The position numbers were made by a program, and so were the translations under genes. The notes below the pieces were generated by a model, which saw nothing but the letters and a program-made list of their open reading frames with translations, was not told the DNA's origin and ran no database searches. Shown piece by piece: positions 22,555 through 34,346 of a stretch of 64,000 bases of DNA (the stretch's first letter is position 1; every line of letters begins with the position of its first letter). This DNA comes from Gnetum montanum (taxonomy: Eukaryota > Streptophyta > Gnetopsida > Gnetales > Gnetaceae). The stretch is from NCBI GenBank assembly GCA_015680685.1, contig MNCI01021396.1, positions 192,391-256,390 of the forward strand, written 5' to 3'.

Positions 22555-25500
22555 AATGATATTAGAGTATTCTTCCATGTCTTGTGACTGACAAGTGTGA
22601 TGTCCTCCCATGTATTATGACCTTGAGATTTCTTATCTATGATCCTTCTAGTTTGATATTGTTGTTAATAATAGATAATATCACTTTAGCTCTTATCCTT
22701 ATGGTAAATACCCTATCAATTTTCATATGTGGAGCTAATCCTTTGATGCTTACAACCTATGTTGTTTGAAGTTATTTGTGAATAGACTTGATTATGTTTA
22801 TTGGACTTTTCTCCACTAAGGCTTCATTGATGAGTGGACAAGCTATGGTTACATTTTGATATGGCTAATGAAATGTTATTTAAGGAGCTTTCCATATTTG
22901 GCCTTTAGTGGTTCATTTAGGATGAATTGGACCTAGTTTCAAAAAGGTAGTTATTGGTATGTGCAAGATGTAGTATCCTTGCATCCCTACTTATCTTGGG
23001 TATATTAAACATGGGATTTACCTACTAGGTCATAGTTTTTCCAGGTACCTTGGAATGGAGGGCATTTGGTCATGTGATTCTTATGAACCTTGGTTTAGGT
23101 GAACAAATACCACCATCAATAGACTAATGTAAATTCATTCTTACAATTGTATGTTTATCTAGTTGTGTGTATGTATCTTTTAATCTATTGTGTTTTGAGC
23201 CTCCTATGCATGTCCTTCTCTCTTAGGCTCTTGATCATGTTTCCCTTGACTTAAATGAAGCTTTGTGGATCACTTTGGCTAGTTGTATGGTTGATTGATG
23301 AGGGTGCATCTTGAGGTCTTGTGTGTTTCTTCTAGAATAGTTTTATTTTGGTCCTTGCTTTAATATCCTCTTGTGCTTTCAATTTAACTACCCTTGTTAT
23401 GGATCTTTTGGTTTTGATTCCCTTCTTAAAACGTGGATGTGTTCTTCCCTAAGATTTATGGAATCACTTCTTTAGATTTTAATATCTACCCTAAGACATT
23501 TTATTTGAGTTGATGTTTTTGAGACCTTTCTGAGGTAGATCCTCCATAAATTTTGTTTTATTTCAAAACCTTAACTCTCCTATTGAGTATATTCTTTAGA
23601 GGTCACATCCTCTTTGATGATAAATTTGGATGTAAAAATTTAGATCTCTTATTATTCAAATCTAGTATGATCTTATCGTAGTCTCCCTCTAATTATTGTT
23701 AAATAAGGTTGTGAATTTTTCTACCTATGCTCTCTTGTGATTTTATTGAGATCTTAGTTCTTGATGTTGATGAATGTTAGTGGCTAGGTACCCTTGTTGA
23801 TTATAGATATCTGGAATTTTTAAGGTATTTTAGTTCATTCTCATTGATGTGCTTGATGCTTGTTTCTTTTGTGTGAGTGTATCTAAGTTGCTCATGTAGA
23901 TTTTGCATGATTGATTTCTATGCGTGTAGTTGAGAGCTACTCTCTGTAGCATTTTGAGTTTATTAAATATCCTCTTGTCTTTGATCATGTTTTATAGATA
24001 AATTCTATTATTAGTGTGCTATACAGATCCATGCTAACTATTTTATTTTTAAGTTATTGTCTTTGTCTTCTAGGTATCACAAGTACGAAGATGTTGAGAT
24101 AGTGGGGACCTTAGTGAATTCTATGAGCACTATGTATTTGGGGAAAGATATATGCTTTTGAGACCTTAATGAATTGATTTCTTGGTCTTAAATTCATGCA
24201 ATTGGGATGTTGATTATTAGTACTAATGTTAGAATGGAACAATTGGTGCATCATGATTTATTTACCTCTCAGTGCTTTGGATGAGCACTTATAGAGGATT
24301 GTGGCTAGTTTTGAATCCATTTAGATATTTTGGTGAGTAGAAGGCATGAAATAGTATCCTTGGCCTTGTTAAGAACTGATGGCAAAGATGTGGATGATGC
24401 CTTGAGATACCACTATGGTAGGTAATAGATCTTCAAATTATACTTTTATGTTGCTTGTTCATTGTCTTTGCATTTCACTCCACTAGTTTCAATGGTATAT
24501 TTTAGTGATATTAATATACAATTGATAGTATGTGCGCAGAGATAGGTTTTTAGATTAGAATGGTGTAGCATCAATTTTGCTTCTAATGGTCAAAAACCTT
24601 AGCCTTAGGATGAGGTGAGGTAGTACATCCTTTAGCCTACTAGGCCTAGGTGGCATTTTCTATTATTGTATGTTATGCCTACCAATTATAGTCATTATTC
24701 TATGCATGTTATATCATATTGATATAATATAATTATTAGTAGTAGTTCATGTACTAAGAAGTATCAGTGGTTTGATGTCCTTGTGGACTCTTGTGTCCTC
24801 TTGTGATAGGCCTATGCTACACCTTGTAACAAGGCCAATTTTAGTGAATTGTGCTACCTATACTGCTAGACTCTCTCATGGTTAGCACATTTTTATGCAT
24901 GATGATCAATCTCCATCCTAATGTGAGACCTCCCAAAGCCTATGGTTGATTCTTCCTTATGGTCAATATCATATTCAGGAGACTACAACATGTTCTTAGC
25001 CATCACTTTCATGAAAAATTAGTGGTTAGCATCTTTTGGTGATCTTGACATGACTTGATAATGTGTCTTGATTCCAAGCACCCTTGGTAATTAAGGCTAT
25101 CTTGATGGTGTGATTAGATCTCAAACTCTTACTTAAGGATCCTATGTTTGTAGTGATCTTATTTAGTTATGAATAGTGATTGATCTTAGCAAAATTCCAA
25201 TCCATTCATACATTGATCATGATCATAATAGTAGGTTGTTCCTAGTGTTCATGGAACTTAGAAAGGTAACACAATGATAGAATAAATGATAGGTTCTTGA
25301 ATGTTGGTTTTGTGACTAACCTTGATGAAAATGGGAGTCTTGGATTTTGGTGCTTAGGCTTCCTTCCCCTTGGGGAAATGTGTTCTTTAGGGTAGTGTTG
25401 CAAGTTGTGGAATGGTGGTCCACTCATGTACAAATGGTACTATAGATCCTTTGATTGTTGGCTTTCCTTGGAGATCTTACTTCATTGTCCTCCACATGCA

Positions 25501-28060
25501 AGTTGAATGCATAAGCTAGAGCCCTCATGACTTGTGGTTTTGAGCTTAATTTGGGTTATGGTTTATGACCCCTTCTCTCTTAAGGATACTAGATGACTTT
25601 AATGCAAACATTTGGTCTTTTGTTTATGCAATTGAACGTTTGTTTTGTGACTAACCTTGATGAAAATGGGAGTCTTGGATTTTGGTGCTTAGGCTTCCTT
25701 TCCCTTGGGGGAATGTGTTCTTTAGGGTAGTGTTGCAAGTCGTGGAATGGTGGTCCACTCATGTACAAATGGTACTATAGCTCCTTTGATTGTTGGCTTC
25801 CCTTGGAGATCTTACTTCATTGTCCTCCACATGCAAGTTGAATGCATAAGCTAGAGCCCTCATGACTTGCGGTTTTGAGCTTAATTTGGGTTATGGTTTA
25901 TGACCCCTTCTTTCTTAGGGATACTAGATGATTTTAATGTAAACATTTGGTGTTTTGTTTATGCAATTAATGACATGACTTATTTTTTCTCATGCATAAA
26001 TTCCTCAATTGTTGCTAGATTTTTGTTTGATTTAGTTGAGATAGTAGTTCCTTTGAGTATTCATAATGTAGATAATGTTTGGGCTCTATTTGAATGTTGG
26101 TTCCAAGAGCGAGATATCTTGGAACTCATAACAGAGATAGGGTATGATTATAGTACGTAAATGTATGAATTCCTTTGTAGGCATAGTGAATGATGCAAAT
26201 TTCATACCTTTGCAAATTTTTAAGTAAGCTATGATTTGATCAAATCTCTTTTAGTTTTGTTATTCTAGATGAACTTCTTCAATTAGTTCTCTAGATTCTT
26301 TGATGAGCTTTTCTATTGGAAACCTTAAGGAGATTAATAGCAGAAGATAGAGGTAAGATTGTTGATGATGGTTATTCCTCCTTCAATGTACTACCAAGAT
26401 TTCTTGAGGACCTATCTCTTCTAATGGCTATTTATCAATAGATGATACTTCTAATTTAGATCATATATGATAAAAAAAATAGGTATTAGTGAAGCCTTGT
26501 CCACATCAGATGTTTTAGGTGTATGGGCTTATGTGTTATGAATTATTGATTAGGGATTCATGTGGTGAGATGTGAATCTCTCTTGTGATACCTTCAGTGA
26601 TGGATACTTTAGCACCTTACTATTGGTCCTCGATTTTGGATAAAAGGTTGAGTATAACCTATGAATTCATGTCTCCCCATAATAGATAGTGGTTATGCGG
26701 TATGGATCTATTGGCTTAGTAACATTCCTTGGTCTATATGATGGGTTTGATGTAGATTAGATGATGGACTCACTTTAAGGAAGAAACCTCACAATGAGGA
26801 TCTCCCTAATTTAATAGAAACACAAATTTTTTGTGATCCATTGTGATGTCTAGATGTTCCTAGCTTGGCAAGAGATACAAATTGTGGAAACCTATATGTT
26901 CCCTAAGGACCTATTATAGACTTTGTTCTTGGGGGCATTTTAAGTGCTTTCCTTTAATATAAGTTACCAGAAAATGATGCTTGTCCCATTTTTCATGACA
27001 TGAAGATCATGCTATATTAGGAGAATTTAGCTAATTATTCCTTTAAATGAGGCATGTAAGAAGATGATTATCTTAGGGCTAGTTTTCTTAGCCCTCCTTA
27101 GCTTGCTCTAACATTCGAGTAGGTAAACTTGATGTTAGACATACTTAATATTTTCAAATGATAGAAAGTATATGGAATGACTATGTTGCATACTAGAGAA
27201 GTTTTAAAAGAAAAATTTGGATCTTCTCCCTTTGACAAAAATATGAGGATATATTGTTCCACGGTGGCAAAATGATTAGTGGTGCTAGTTAAACTATGGA
27301 TGATAAAACAAGAACAAATTTATCTACATTTGAATCTTATTTGGAGGGAGGAATTTACTCAATTGTCTTTCTATTAGCCTAAATGTGAATTAAAAAAAGA
27401 AAAGAAAGTGGTGGTTATGATGTGTACATGGTTAGCTAGCATATAGATGGCTGGACTGGTTAGACCTCATGGGTCTTGAAGCAAGAAGTAGAACCTAGGT
27501 TTTTAGAAAGCTTTGAGTTTAATTATGAGACATGGCTCTCCTAGAGCATGTTCTCTTTGAGATGAGGTCTTGAAAGTTCATTACTAGAGCTTAAAATAAA
27601 TCTTGGTGAGCCTTAAAAATGATATATATAAAGAAATACCTAGTCATTAATGGATGCTAAGAAGCCATTCATAAGGAACATGGCTAGACTTATGAGAGAA
27701 GAATACATTCTCTTGCCTAGCTATGAGACTATGTAGGAGGACAAGTTTCTTAGACCTGCTAAAGAAATGGATCTTAAGGACACCTTAGAAATGTTTCTCA
27801 TTTGGTTTGATCTTATCCCTCTTGTCATGAAGTAGGGATGTTTTCTAGATTTCACAAAGTATTCTTTACATTTCATGTAAGGCCTTGATTGGAAGAATGT
27901 ATGAGATATTTAGGTTGGTACATTCCTTCAATCCTAGCATCATTTGAGTTAAGGTGTCTTCCTAGATTTGATGAAGTATAAACCTATACAAGAAGTATAC
28001 ATTCCAAGTTTATCCTGAGCTTTGCTCTGAGGACATCACTTCTTTTGTTCAAGGAAGAAT
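22555..28060 (+). other. Interior of element D
   Basis: 5.5 kb with no frame longer than 86 codons. The longest, at 25,900-26,160, is partly inside a recent duplication and shows no known motif. No GAG-pre-integrase, DDE or YxDD signature was found on the plus strand. A near-identical 335-bp direct duplication lies at 25,307-25,976. A purine-rich 3' end ('cacttcttttgttcaagg') resembles the usual junction before a 3' LTR. Confidence 0.6.
25307..25976 (+). repeat. 335-bp tandem duplication
   Basis: 25,307-25,641 and 25,642-25,976 are nearly identical. The few differences include 'agttgtgg' against 'agtcgtgg', 'tagatcc' against 'tagctcc' and 'tctcttaagg' against 'tttcttaggg'. This is much closer than the two LTRs of the same element, so the duplication is younger than the insertion. 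Confidence 0.9.
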
Positions 28061-28643
28061 TATAAGAGAGGTATTAGGTGTAAAGATTGTCTTAGTTTCT
28101 TCCAATGGTTCAATTATCATGAAACACTCTAAGGTATTCATGCATAACATTCAATTGTTGGAAAATCAACTATGGCTTGGTGGTTCCAAGAAACAATAGG
28201 GTTACACCCTATTATCCCATTTTAGTTCTCTTTAGCTTATCCTAACACTTGTAGAACTACATGAGGCATGATTTTGTGGTAGTCATAGATATGTGGGTAG
28301 CTAATTGGATAGTCTAGATATGGCACTACATTGAACCTTATACTAGATCAAGAGGGGTCTAGGGATGAGTTATCTCCTATATATACGTTGTCATGCTCTT
28401 ATCAATTATGTCTAAAAGGTTGTTTGTGTACTTGTTTGCTAGTTTTTATTTGGAGTCATAGATGTTCTCCTAGAGATGTATATGCAATATAAGAGATTTG
28501 GATGCATTACATGCTTTCTTCTAAGTTACTGAAATGGTTACCTTACTTGCTTGAAGGTGTAGTCCCCAAGTCGTCCACTCTAGGTCCATTAGATCTAAGG
28601 GAATTCCTTGGGGTGTAAAACAACATTAGGAAACATTGTTACA
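28061..28643 (+). repeat. 3' LTR of element D
   Basis: 583 bases; the terminal TG is changed to TA. Followed by TAATT, the duplicated target. Confidence 0.9.
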
Positions 28644-30069
28644 TAATTATTTATTTTTTGAAACTGAAATATCATTATTGCAATTGCTATGATGCATATC
28701 ATAGCTCAATGTGTTGTCATCTTTAGAGGTATTTTGAGATTGTGAGCTCACATTCATTATCTAGTATTTCTTAGCATGCTACAAGGTAGGTGAATTTACT
28801 TTTTTGATATTGCTTCATGTCCATTTTCTTCATATTATCTATTTGAATTCATTGATATTTCACAAAACCTTTTGATTGAGAAAAATTCTTGAAAACTATT
28901 TGTGGTTTATTTTTATAGATTATAATATTTATGTATTCTTGTTTTTTGATTATGTTGAGCATAGCCTTGGGCCAGATGTTAGTCCATAGACAAGCTTAGT
29001 GGTTGCATATATTATTGCATCATGTTATGTATAAGTTATTATTGATTGTACAATTTTATGTTTTCTCAATGCTGTTCCAATAGAGTATAAATGTTTAGGT
29101 CTAGGTTAAATTTTTTTTCCAGTATTTTCTAATATCTTGTGGGAATGATAGAGGGTACTAGGATTATTTAAGATAGGTTAGCCAACCACATATACTCCAT
29201 ATATATTTGTCAATACAATAATAGGATATAAAATTTGATAATTATTTTAGGATTTAAGGTTTGAGTAGCATAGTGTCAATGGTTTTGCATTATCTTGCCA
29301 AGGAACCACACATTACTTTCAGCCATAGCAAAACCATATGATCATCTTTCCATATCAAGAATAAGGATAAAATATTTACTCTAGCCACACAATGGGCCAT
29401 TGCATGAATGAACTAGCATAATATACTAGATGGAGGTCCTTCATACATGTTTCATGCATTATTATGATTAAATTTTTGACTTGAGTATGCAGGTACATTC
29501 TATTGCTACTTTAGATGAGATTCTCATTGAAGGATGCAACTGTTTGAAGAAATTCAAGGCATACCCAAAGGATAAGAAAGGATTTTTTAACATTCTAGAT
29601 ATTCTTAAACTCATGGTAATTAATGATGGAATGTATTTCTACAAGATGTACACTGACCAAGACACATTAACAACCACCTTCTTACTTCCACCTAATAACA
29701 AGCAATTTTTTGATGATTTTGTATAGTAGTTTACTTTTAAAAGATGGCAAAAGAAAAATGTTTTTAACATTAAAGGAGTTGTTCCGATGTTATGAACCAT
29801 TATATGATAGGATCATCATGTTATTCTATTTATTTCTTTTGATGATGACCACATTGTAAATACATTGGGGATCATATTATTGGAGGAAATTAGACTAGCT
29901 CACACTATGTGATTCACCAAGATCTTAGAGGTTTATAAAATAGAAAAGAACTGAAGAATGAAGGCTATCTAGTATCCATGCACAAGACAAGTAGAGACAT
30001 TATTTTCCTTGATATAGAATTTCTAAGGGGCTATAGTTGATGCATGGATTTTGGTAACATAGCAATGCC
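28644..30069. other. Unassigned stretch with one coding-like frame
   Basis: No feature I can name. The plus frame at 29,481-29,726 is described separately. The rest is AT-rich, with 'atatactccatatatatttg' type sequence near 29,190. Confidence 0.4.
29481..29726 (+). pseudogene. Unrecognised 81-codon frame with protein-like composition
   Basis: Reads 'IATLDEILIEGCNCLKKF', 'DKKGFFNILDILKLMVIND' and 'TTFLLPPNNKQFFDDF'. Charge and hydrophobic spacing look like real protein, unlike the surrounding chance frames. It is followed by a stop and then 'LLLKDGKRKMFLTLKELF' in the next 70 bases in another frame, as if a longer gene were broken. No family recognised. Could be a captured host exon or an element ORF. 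Confidence 0.3.
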
Positions 30070-31646
30070 CTTTGAAAACTTGTTTAAAGAGACTATCACC
30101 TGGGACATTTCCTATTTGCGTACCAAAACCTAGAAAAAGTCCTAGCTGGTCAAGGCAACATGATGTTTAACTTTTAATGTTACGGATTCGTTATGATTAA
30201 TACACAAAAGTAAACATTTCATAGGTATGAGTAAATGAAAAATAAACTGGGATGCAATGTGAATAGATTTGTATGATAAGAAACTTCAATATTGGACAAT
30301 GAATAAAATATATTATGGTAGACAACATAATGATAATGTAAATAAAAGGAAAGTATCAATTCTCACCAAATTTTTGTAATAACCAATGATACTTCTTAGG
30401 AACAACTTTCAAAACCACATCCACTAATAATAAAGTAAGAGAAAAATCAAGTAAGGATCACTTAGCTCTAAATATAGCTTTACATTTTATCAGTAAGGTG
30501 GATTGCTGCTTGTATAAGCTTACATGCATGGACTTCCAATTGGTGAACTTCCTCCAATAAATCCTTGCATTGACACTGGTAGACCATCGATAAGCTATAG
30601 AAAAATTGCTTATTGAGATATAACTTATAGATTATGTCCTCTTCTTCAACTTGAAGGGACCTAAACTAGTTAAGGAAACCAAGAGAAAGAGGAAAAACAT
30701 GAACAATATCTCTAGGCTGCATACATTAATGTTTTCAAGAAAAAGAAACTTGATAGATGAAGAACTGCCTTTCTCTTTATTCTTCCTACTCTACTCTTTA
30801 TGCTACTTCCTTGGCTACCTTTCTTCTCCACCTTTTGGAGTTTAGTTCCACCAAAATGTTCATATTTGTTAGTATCTTAGCATCCTTCATCCCATTGTAT
30901 CATATGCACAAATGAATGAAAGCATTAATGTTTTTATAAATGAGAAATAATAGTTTCATTAATCATCTCACTTGGTAGCTGAGATGTTCAAAAAACTTAG
31001 AATTCCTTTCTTTCCAACTTCTGAACTACCCATAGAGAAGTGGAAATGATAAAAGGATCTAACACACAATAAGGTTTCAATGCATGAGAATGAGCATAGA
31101 GCCTTGAAAGAGTGAAGTAACACACATTGACTTTATTAAAAAGTGCAGGAATCACTAGGAACAAAGAGTCCAATGCATTTTTTTGATCCAAAAATAAGCA
31201 CCAAATAGCAACTTGAGCCCTAAAAACTATGAGATTGACATTAGTATAGCACTAACCAGAGAACACTTGTAAGTGCACTCCACTATTACAGTTCCATGGA
31301 CATTTTTGGCATGATAAGATTCAGTGCCAGGATCATGTTTTACTCCTATATAACATGTGACATTGGGTAGGCTTGGATACTTTATGTGGAATACACCACA
31401 AAACATGCATGTAATGCTTTTAAAACTATAGTAGGACAACATAGAAATGGACTGATTGCAACAACCAATGTCAATGAAATGCTCTTATTTTTTAACAACC
31501 CATCAATGCAGTGCTTACTGTTACTGAAAATTAAGTGAAATAGATGCAATAAAATCTAGCATGCAAATGATGTAACCTGCATTGTGGTGCATGTGCTAAA
31601 AAATGGGTGAGAAAAAGAAAGGAGTTGCTGATTTAAAGTTCAAAAA
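30070..31646 (-). repeat. LTR-like block, copy 1
   Basis: Matches 37,169-38,818 along its whole length: 'taaagagactat', 'ttaacttttaat.tta', 'taatgataatgtaaataaa', 'cttccaattggt.aacttcctcca', 'agaatgagc.tagagcctt', 'tccatg.ac.t..tggcatgata'. On the minus strand it contains 'tttataaaaac', TATA-like, and it follows integrase sequence of the same strand (31,640-32,135). It therefore looks like the 3' LTR of a minus-strand gypsy element. Clean TG/CA ends and TSDs were not found. Confidence 0.6.
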
Positions 31647-32135
31647 TGGCTATATAAAATGCATTGAAATCTCTATATAATTTGTTTCCTTGTAAATCAA
31701 CAACTTTGTAAACATTAGGGCCAATGACATCCATGACTTGACATGGGCTTGACCATATAGAAGAAAACTTATTTTATGGACTTGTTTGACTATATGCTTT
31801 ATCTATTTTAAGAACTAGATCACCTACTTTGAAAACTTTAGCTGAATATTTATTATCAAATCACCTTGTAATAGTTTGTTGATGGTTAAATACACTTTCA
31901 ATGACTTTGACCCTTTTAAGTTCTAATTTCCAAATATTATATGTTCGTGAAACCAAATGTTCATTAGTTGGTAAATCATATAAGAATAAATAATATGTTG
32001 GAAATTGCAAATTTATTGGTAAAATTGGTTCTTGTCCATACACTAGATCATATGGTATAGTTTTGATTGATTCTTATAATGAATTCTATTAGTACATACT
32101 TTCCATTTTGTTTTTTCATGCCATGTTTGTGAAGT
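31640..32135 (-). pseudogene. Ty3/gypsy integrase, C-terminal part
   Basis: The minus strand reads, after a damaged 'WHEK' segment, 'VYGQEPILPINLQFPTYYL', 'NIWKLELKRVKVIE', 'HQQTITR', then 'FKVGDLVLKIDKA' and 'GPNVYKVVDLQGNKL'. This is the standard end of gypsy integrase with its GPY-like module. At about 32,135 it joins a myosin fragment on the same strand; the catalytic core is missing. Stops present. Confidence 0.82.
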
Positions 32136-32459
32136 TAAGTTGTAATATTCTTAATTCCATTATTCTCACTTGTAATTTTGCCAACCATGGTGGTATCCAT
32201 AATGGGAACCTTTTAGATAATATCCTATACTTGTTTAAGGACCAATTTTTCCTCTTGCCTCTCTTTGGTTAAAGTAGCATTAGCCTCCTCTAATTGAGAT
32301 TGTAGTTCCTAAAGAGTGGATTGAAGTTTCAAAATTTCTTGAGATTTGATTTTCTCAAAATCAGTTCTCATATTCTTTTCTACTTCAAGAAGAAATAGGA
32401 TCTTTTTGACACATTTCTCTAGTTTATCCTTCATTTCTTTAAGAGCTCCTATTTTTTTT
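32136..32459 (-). pseudogene. Myosin XI coiled-coil fragment
   Basis: Minus-strand reading: 'KDKLEKCVKKILFLLEVEK', 'MRTDFEKIKSQEILKLQ', 'LQSQLEEANATLTKERQ', then 'IMDTTMVGKITSENN'. This is the start of the coiled coil just after the IQ motifs in plant class XI myosins, and it matches the second copy at 60,690-60,518 plus 39,356-39,120. Here the segment is continuous, so it is a paralogous empty site for F2. In-frame stops show that it is not functional. The upstream neck and motor are not seen next to it. Confidence 0.8.
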
Positions 32460-32984
32460 TCTAGTTTAATTTGGTGGTCCTTACCTTATTTCTAATTTTG
32501 ATAATGTGGTTTGTTATAATAACATAACTATGTTTTAATTTTACTTTCTAGAAATTCTAAATTTGATATTCAATCTTTTAAATCTATTGCAATTTCAGTT
32601 TTCAAAATATAAGCTACTTTCTTGTTTGCTTTTATTTTATGTAAATTGTTACTTTAAATTTTATCAGCTCTTATATTTCCTGGTGTATTCATTTTCTAAG
32701 CAAAGAGAGTTCTCGTAGCACGTTTTGTAGAAGATCCCTTATCCTTGATCCTAACCAACTTGCTACGTCTCATTTCACTCAAAGAAAACAATGAGCATCA
32801 CATTTTCCAAACTATATTCTAAGAAAGTTTCAAACTAAGATTGCAACCACTCCACCTTTGGCTCTCCTAGTAGCAATCCCTTTAACTTCATGAACTATCA
32901 TAACATTCCTATATCCCAATAAAGTGTTAATTTATTCTTTGATCCTACATCTTTTACTACTAATGCACATTAACATGTTGAATA
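32460..32984. other. Unassigned stretch
   Basis: The minus strand has a helix-like stretch ('KANKKVAYILKTEIAIDLKD') upstream of the myosin fragment that does not fit the myosin neck, so the origin is unknown. No clear gene. Confidence 0.3.
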
Positions 32985-33440
32985 CTTTGAAACCCTACTA
33001 GGCATCTATAATATCATTAAAAATGACATAGCATGTAGAGCCTTGGTAACTACTTTTAGAATTAAAGATACACAATGGTTTCTAATGCTTTCTCATGTTT
33101 CTATTAATTCATGGATAGACTTGAAAAATAAGTTCTTACTCTAATTTGATAAATTTACTTGTCTTGCCTTAGCCTCATGCAACTTCACAAGTCTAGGAAA
33201 ATTACCTGGGGAAAATGTTCATGACTATGATTTAATATATCTTCATTAATCAGCTTATGTACCTAATGACATGCATCCTCAACCTAATGGTATTCTCAAG
33301 TTTTACCTCACCACCATTAAGCTATTCTTTGTCTATGCCATCAAATTCAACCACAACATAATATAATTTCATGGAGCAATGGCTAAAGTTATTAAACTAG
33401 AATAGATTACCTTAATGAATAACCTTCAAACTTAATTTGG
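32985..33440 (+). pseudogene. Ty3/gypsy gag fragment
   Basis: Plus-strand reading: 'ACRALVTTFRIKDTQWF', 'SINSWIDLKNKFLL', 'FDKFTCLALASCNFTSLGKL', 'PGENVHDYDLIYLH' and 'PNGILKFYLTTIKLFF'. This is the core of the retrotransposon gag domain (W..L, F..KF, LxxLxQxxGExVxDYxxRF pattern). It lies on the strand opposite to the adjacent integrase and myosin fragments. Together with the protease and RNase H relics at 36,154 and 36,958 it outlines a separate plus-strand element lacking RT. Confidence 0.72.
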
Positions 33441-33479
33441 GATGATTAGTGAAACACCAAAAAATTTTAGGTCTTGGCA

Positions 33480-34140
33480 TCTTGACTACAAATTTGGCTA
33501 AGTGTCAAAATGGTGGCACTTTGCCAAAATTTTTCTAAGTGTTGAGTGTAGTCAGCTCCAAATACTAGATTTGCAAAATTTTTCTAAGTGTCAGAATAAT
33601 GGTAGTTTCTGCAAGTTTGTCTAAGTGTCAAAACTTGGCAAGTTTTTCTAAGTGTTGGTGCTACCCTCCCCAACATAGCTAGTGTAGCATGCATGAGGGC
33701 TTGTTTTGAAAAATTTTCTAAGTGTCAACAACAGTTACATGAAAATTTTTCAAAGTGTTGTGCTATGCTCCCATTTCCCTTGCTATGCTCTAGAGTGTAG
33801 CTAGCATAGGACACCGATTTTGCAAAATTTTTTCTAACTGCTGAGTTACATGTCCAATGCATAACATGGGATGAGTGTAGTAAGCTGCAAAAATTTTTCG
33901 AAGTGTTCTACTACACTCTCACTCTACTTGTTAAACTCTAGAGCATAGTTAGCATAGCACACTTTTCAATGACAAGTTTTGCCTAATTGTCAAGCCAGAA
34001 GCTATCAAGCTAGCTCAACATGGAAGAGGCATTTGGTAGATTTTCTAAGTCTTGAGGCCACCCCTCATATTATGCTCCAGAGCATAGCTAGCGTAACAAG
34101 AACAAGGATTACAATCTTCACTAGATTCTTCTAAGTGTTC
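33480..34140. repeat. Irregular repeats of a TTTTTCTAAGTGT word
   Basis: 'ttt(t)ctaagtgt' or a one-base variant occurs about ten times (near 33,529, 33,580, 33,610, 33,640, 33,712, 33,755, 33,830, 33,893, 34,040, 34,127) at uneven spacing, usually after 'gcaaaa'. Many copies are followed by 'gctatgctc..agagcatagctagc', an inverted repeat. Confidence 0.65.
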
Positions 34141-34170
34141 ATGCTATGCCCTATCCTTGGTTAGTGTCCC

Positions 34171-34346
34171 GTGTCTTGCACGTAACATGAGACAAGCATA
34201 GTAGCCAACGTTCTGTGTCCCACACATAACATGGGACGAGTATAGAAGCCAACATCTCATGTCTTGCACGTAACATGGGACGAGCATAATAGCTAGCATC
34301 TCTTGTCCCATACATAACACGAGATGAGCATAGTGGCCAGAATTTA
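34171..34346. repeat. 44-bp tandem repeat, four units
   Basis: Units start at 34,171, 34,215, 34,259 and 34,303. The consensus begins GTGTC(C/T)(C/T)(A/G)CACRTAACATG and continues GGACGAGCATAGTAGCCAAC. A GTCY start and a GGGAC core inside the unit form a short inverted repeat. The open minus-strand frame across it is a by-product. Confidence 0.88.

Larger units (their letters stand above)
21969..28643 (+). mobile_element. Element D: LTR element with perfect TSD and no recognised pol
   Basis: 5' LTR 21,969-22,554 (starts TGTGAGAGAGG, ends ATTACA) and 3' LTR 28,061-28,643 (starts TATAAGAGAGG, ends GTTACA) share their whole length. The flanking 5-mers are both TAATT. The primer-binding site at 22,556 reads TGATATTAGAGT, an initiator-Met-type site. 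A purine stretch 'aaggaagaa' lies just before the 3' LTR. The interior, 5.5 kb, gave no gag, RT or integrase motif in the frames I read. It may be a non-autonomous element or too eroded to recognise. Confidence 0.88.

Noticed and set aside
30651-31442. Several 64-71-codon frames on both strands in the LTR-like block
   Set aside because: The matching positions in the second copy (37,169-38,818) are broken by stops, so they are not coding.
34171-34346. CRISPR-like reading of the four 44-bp units
   Set aside because: Units are contiguous with no unique spacers between them.
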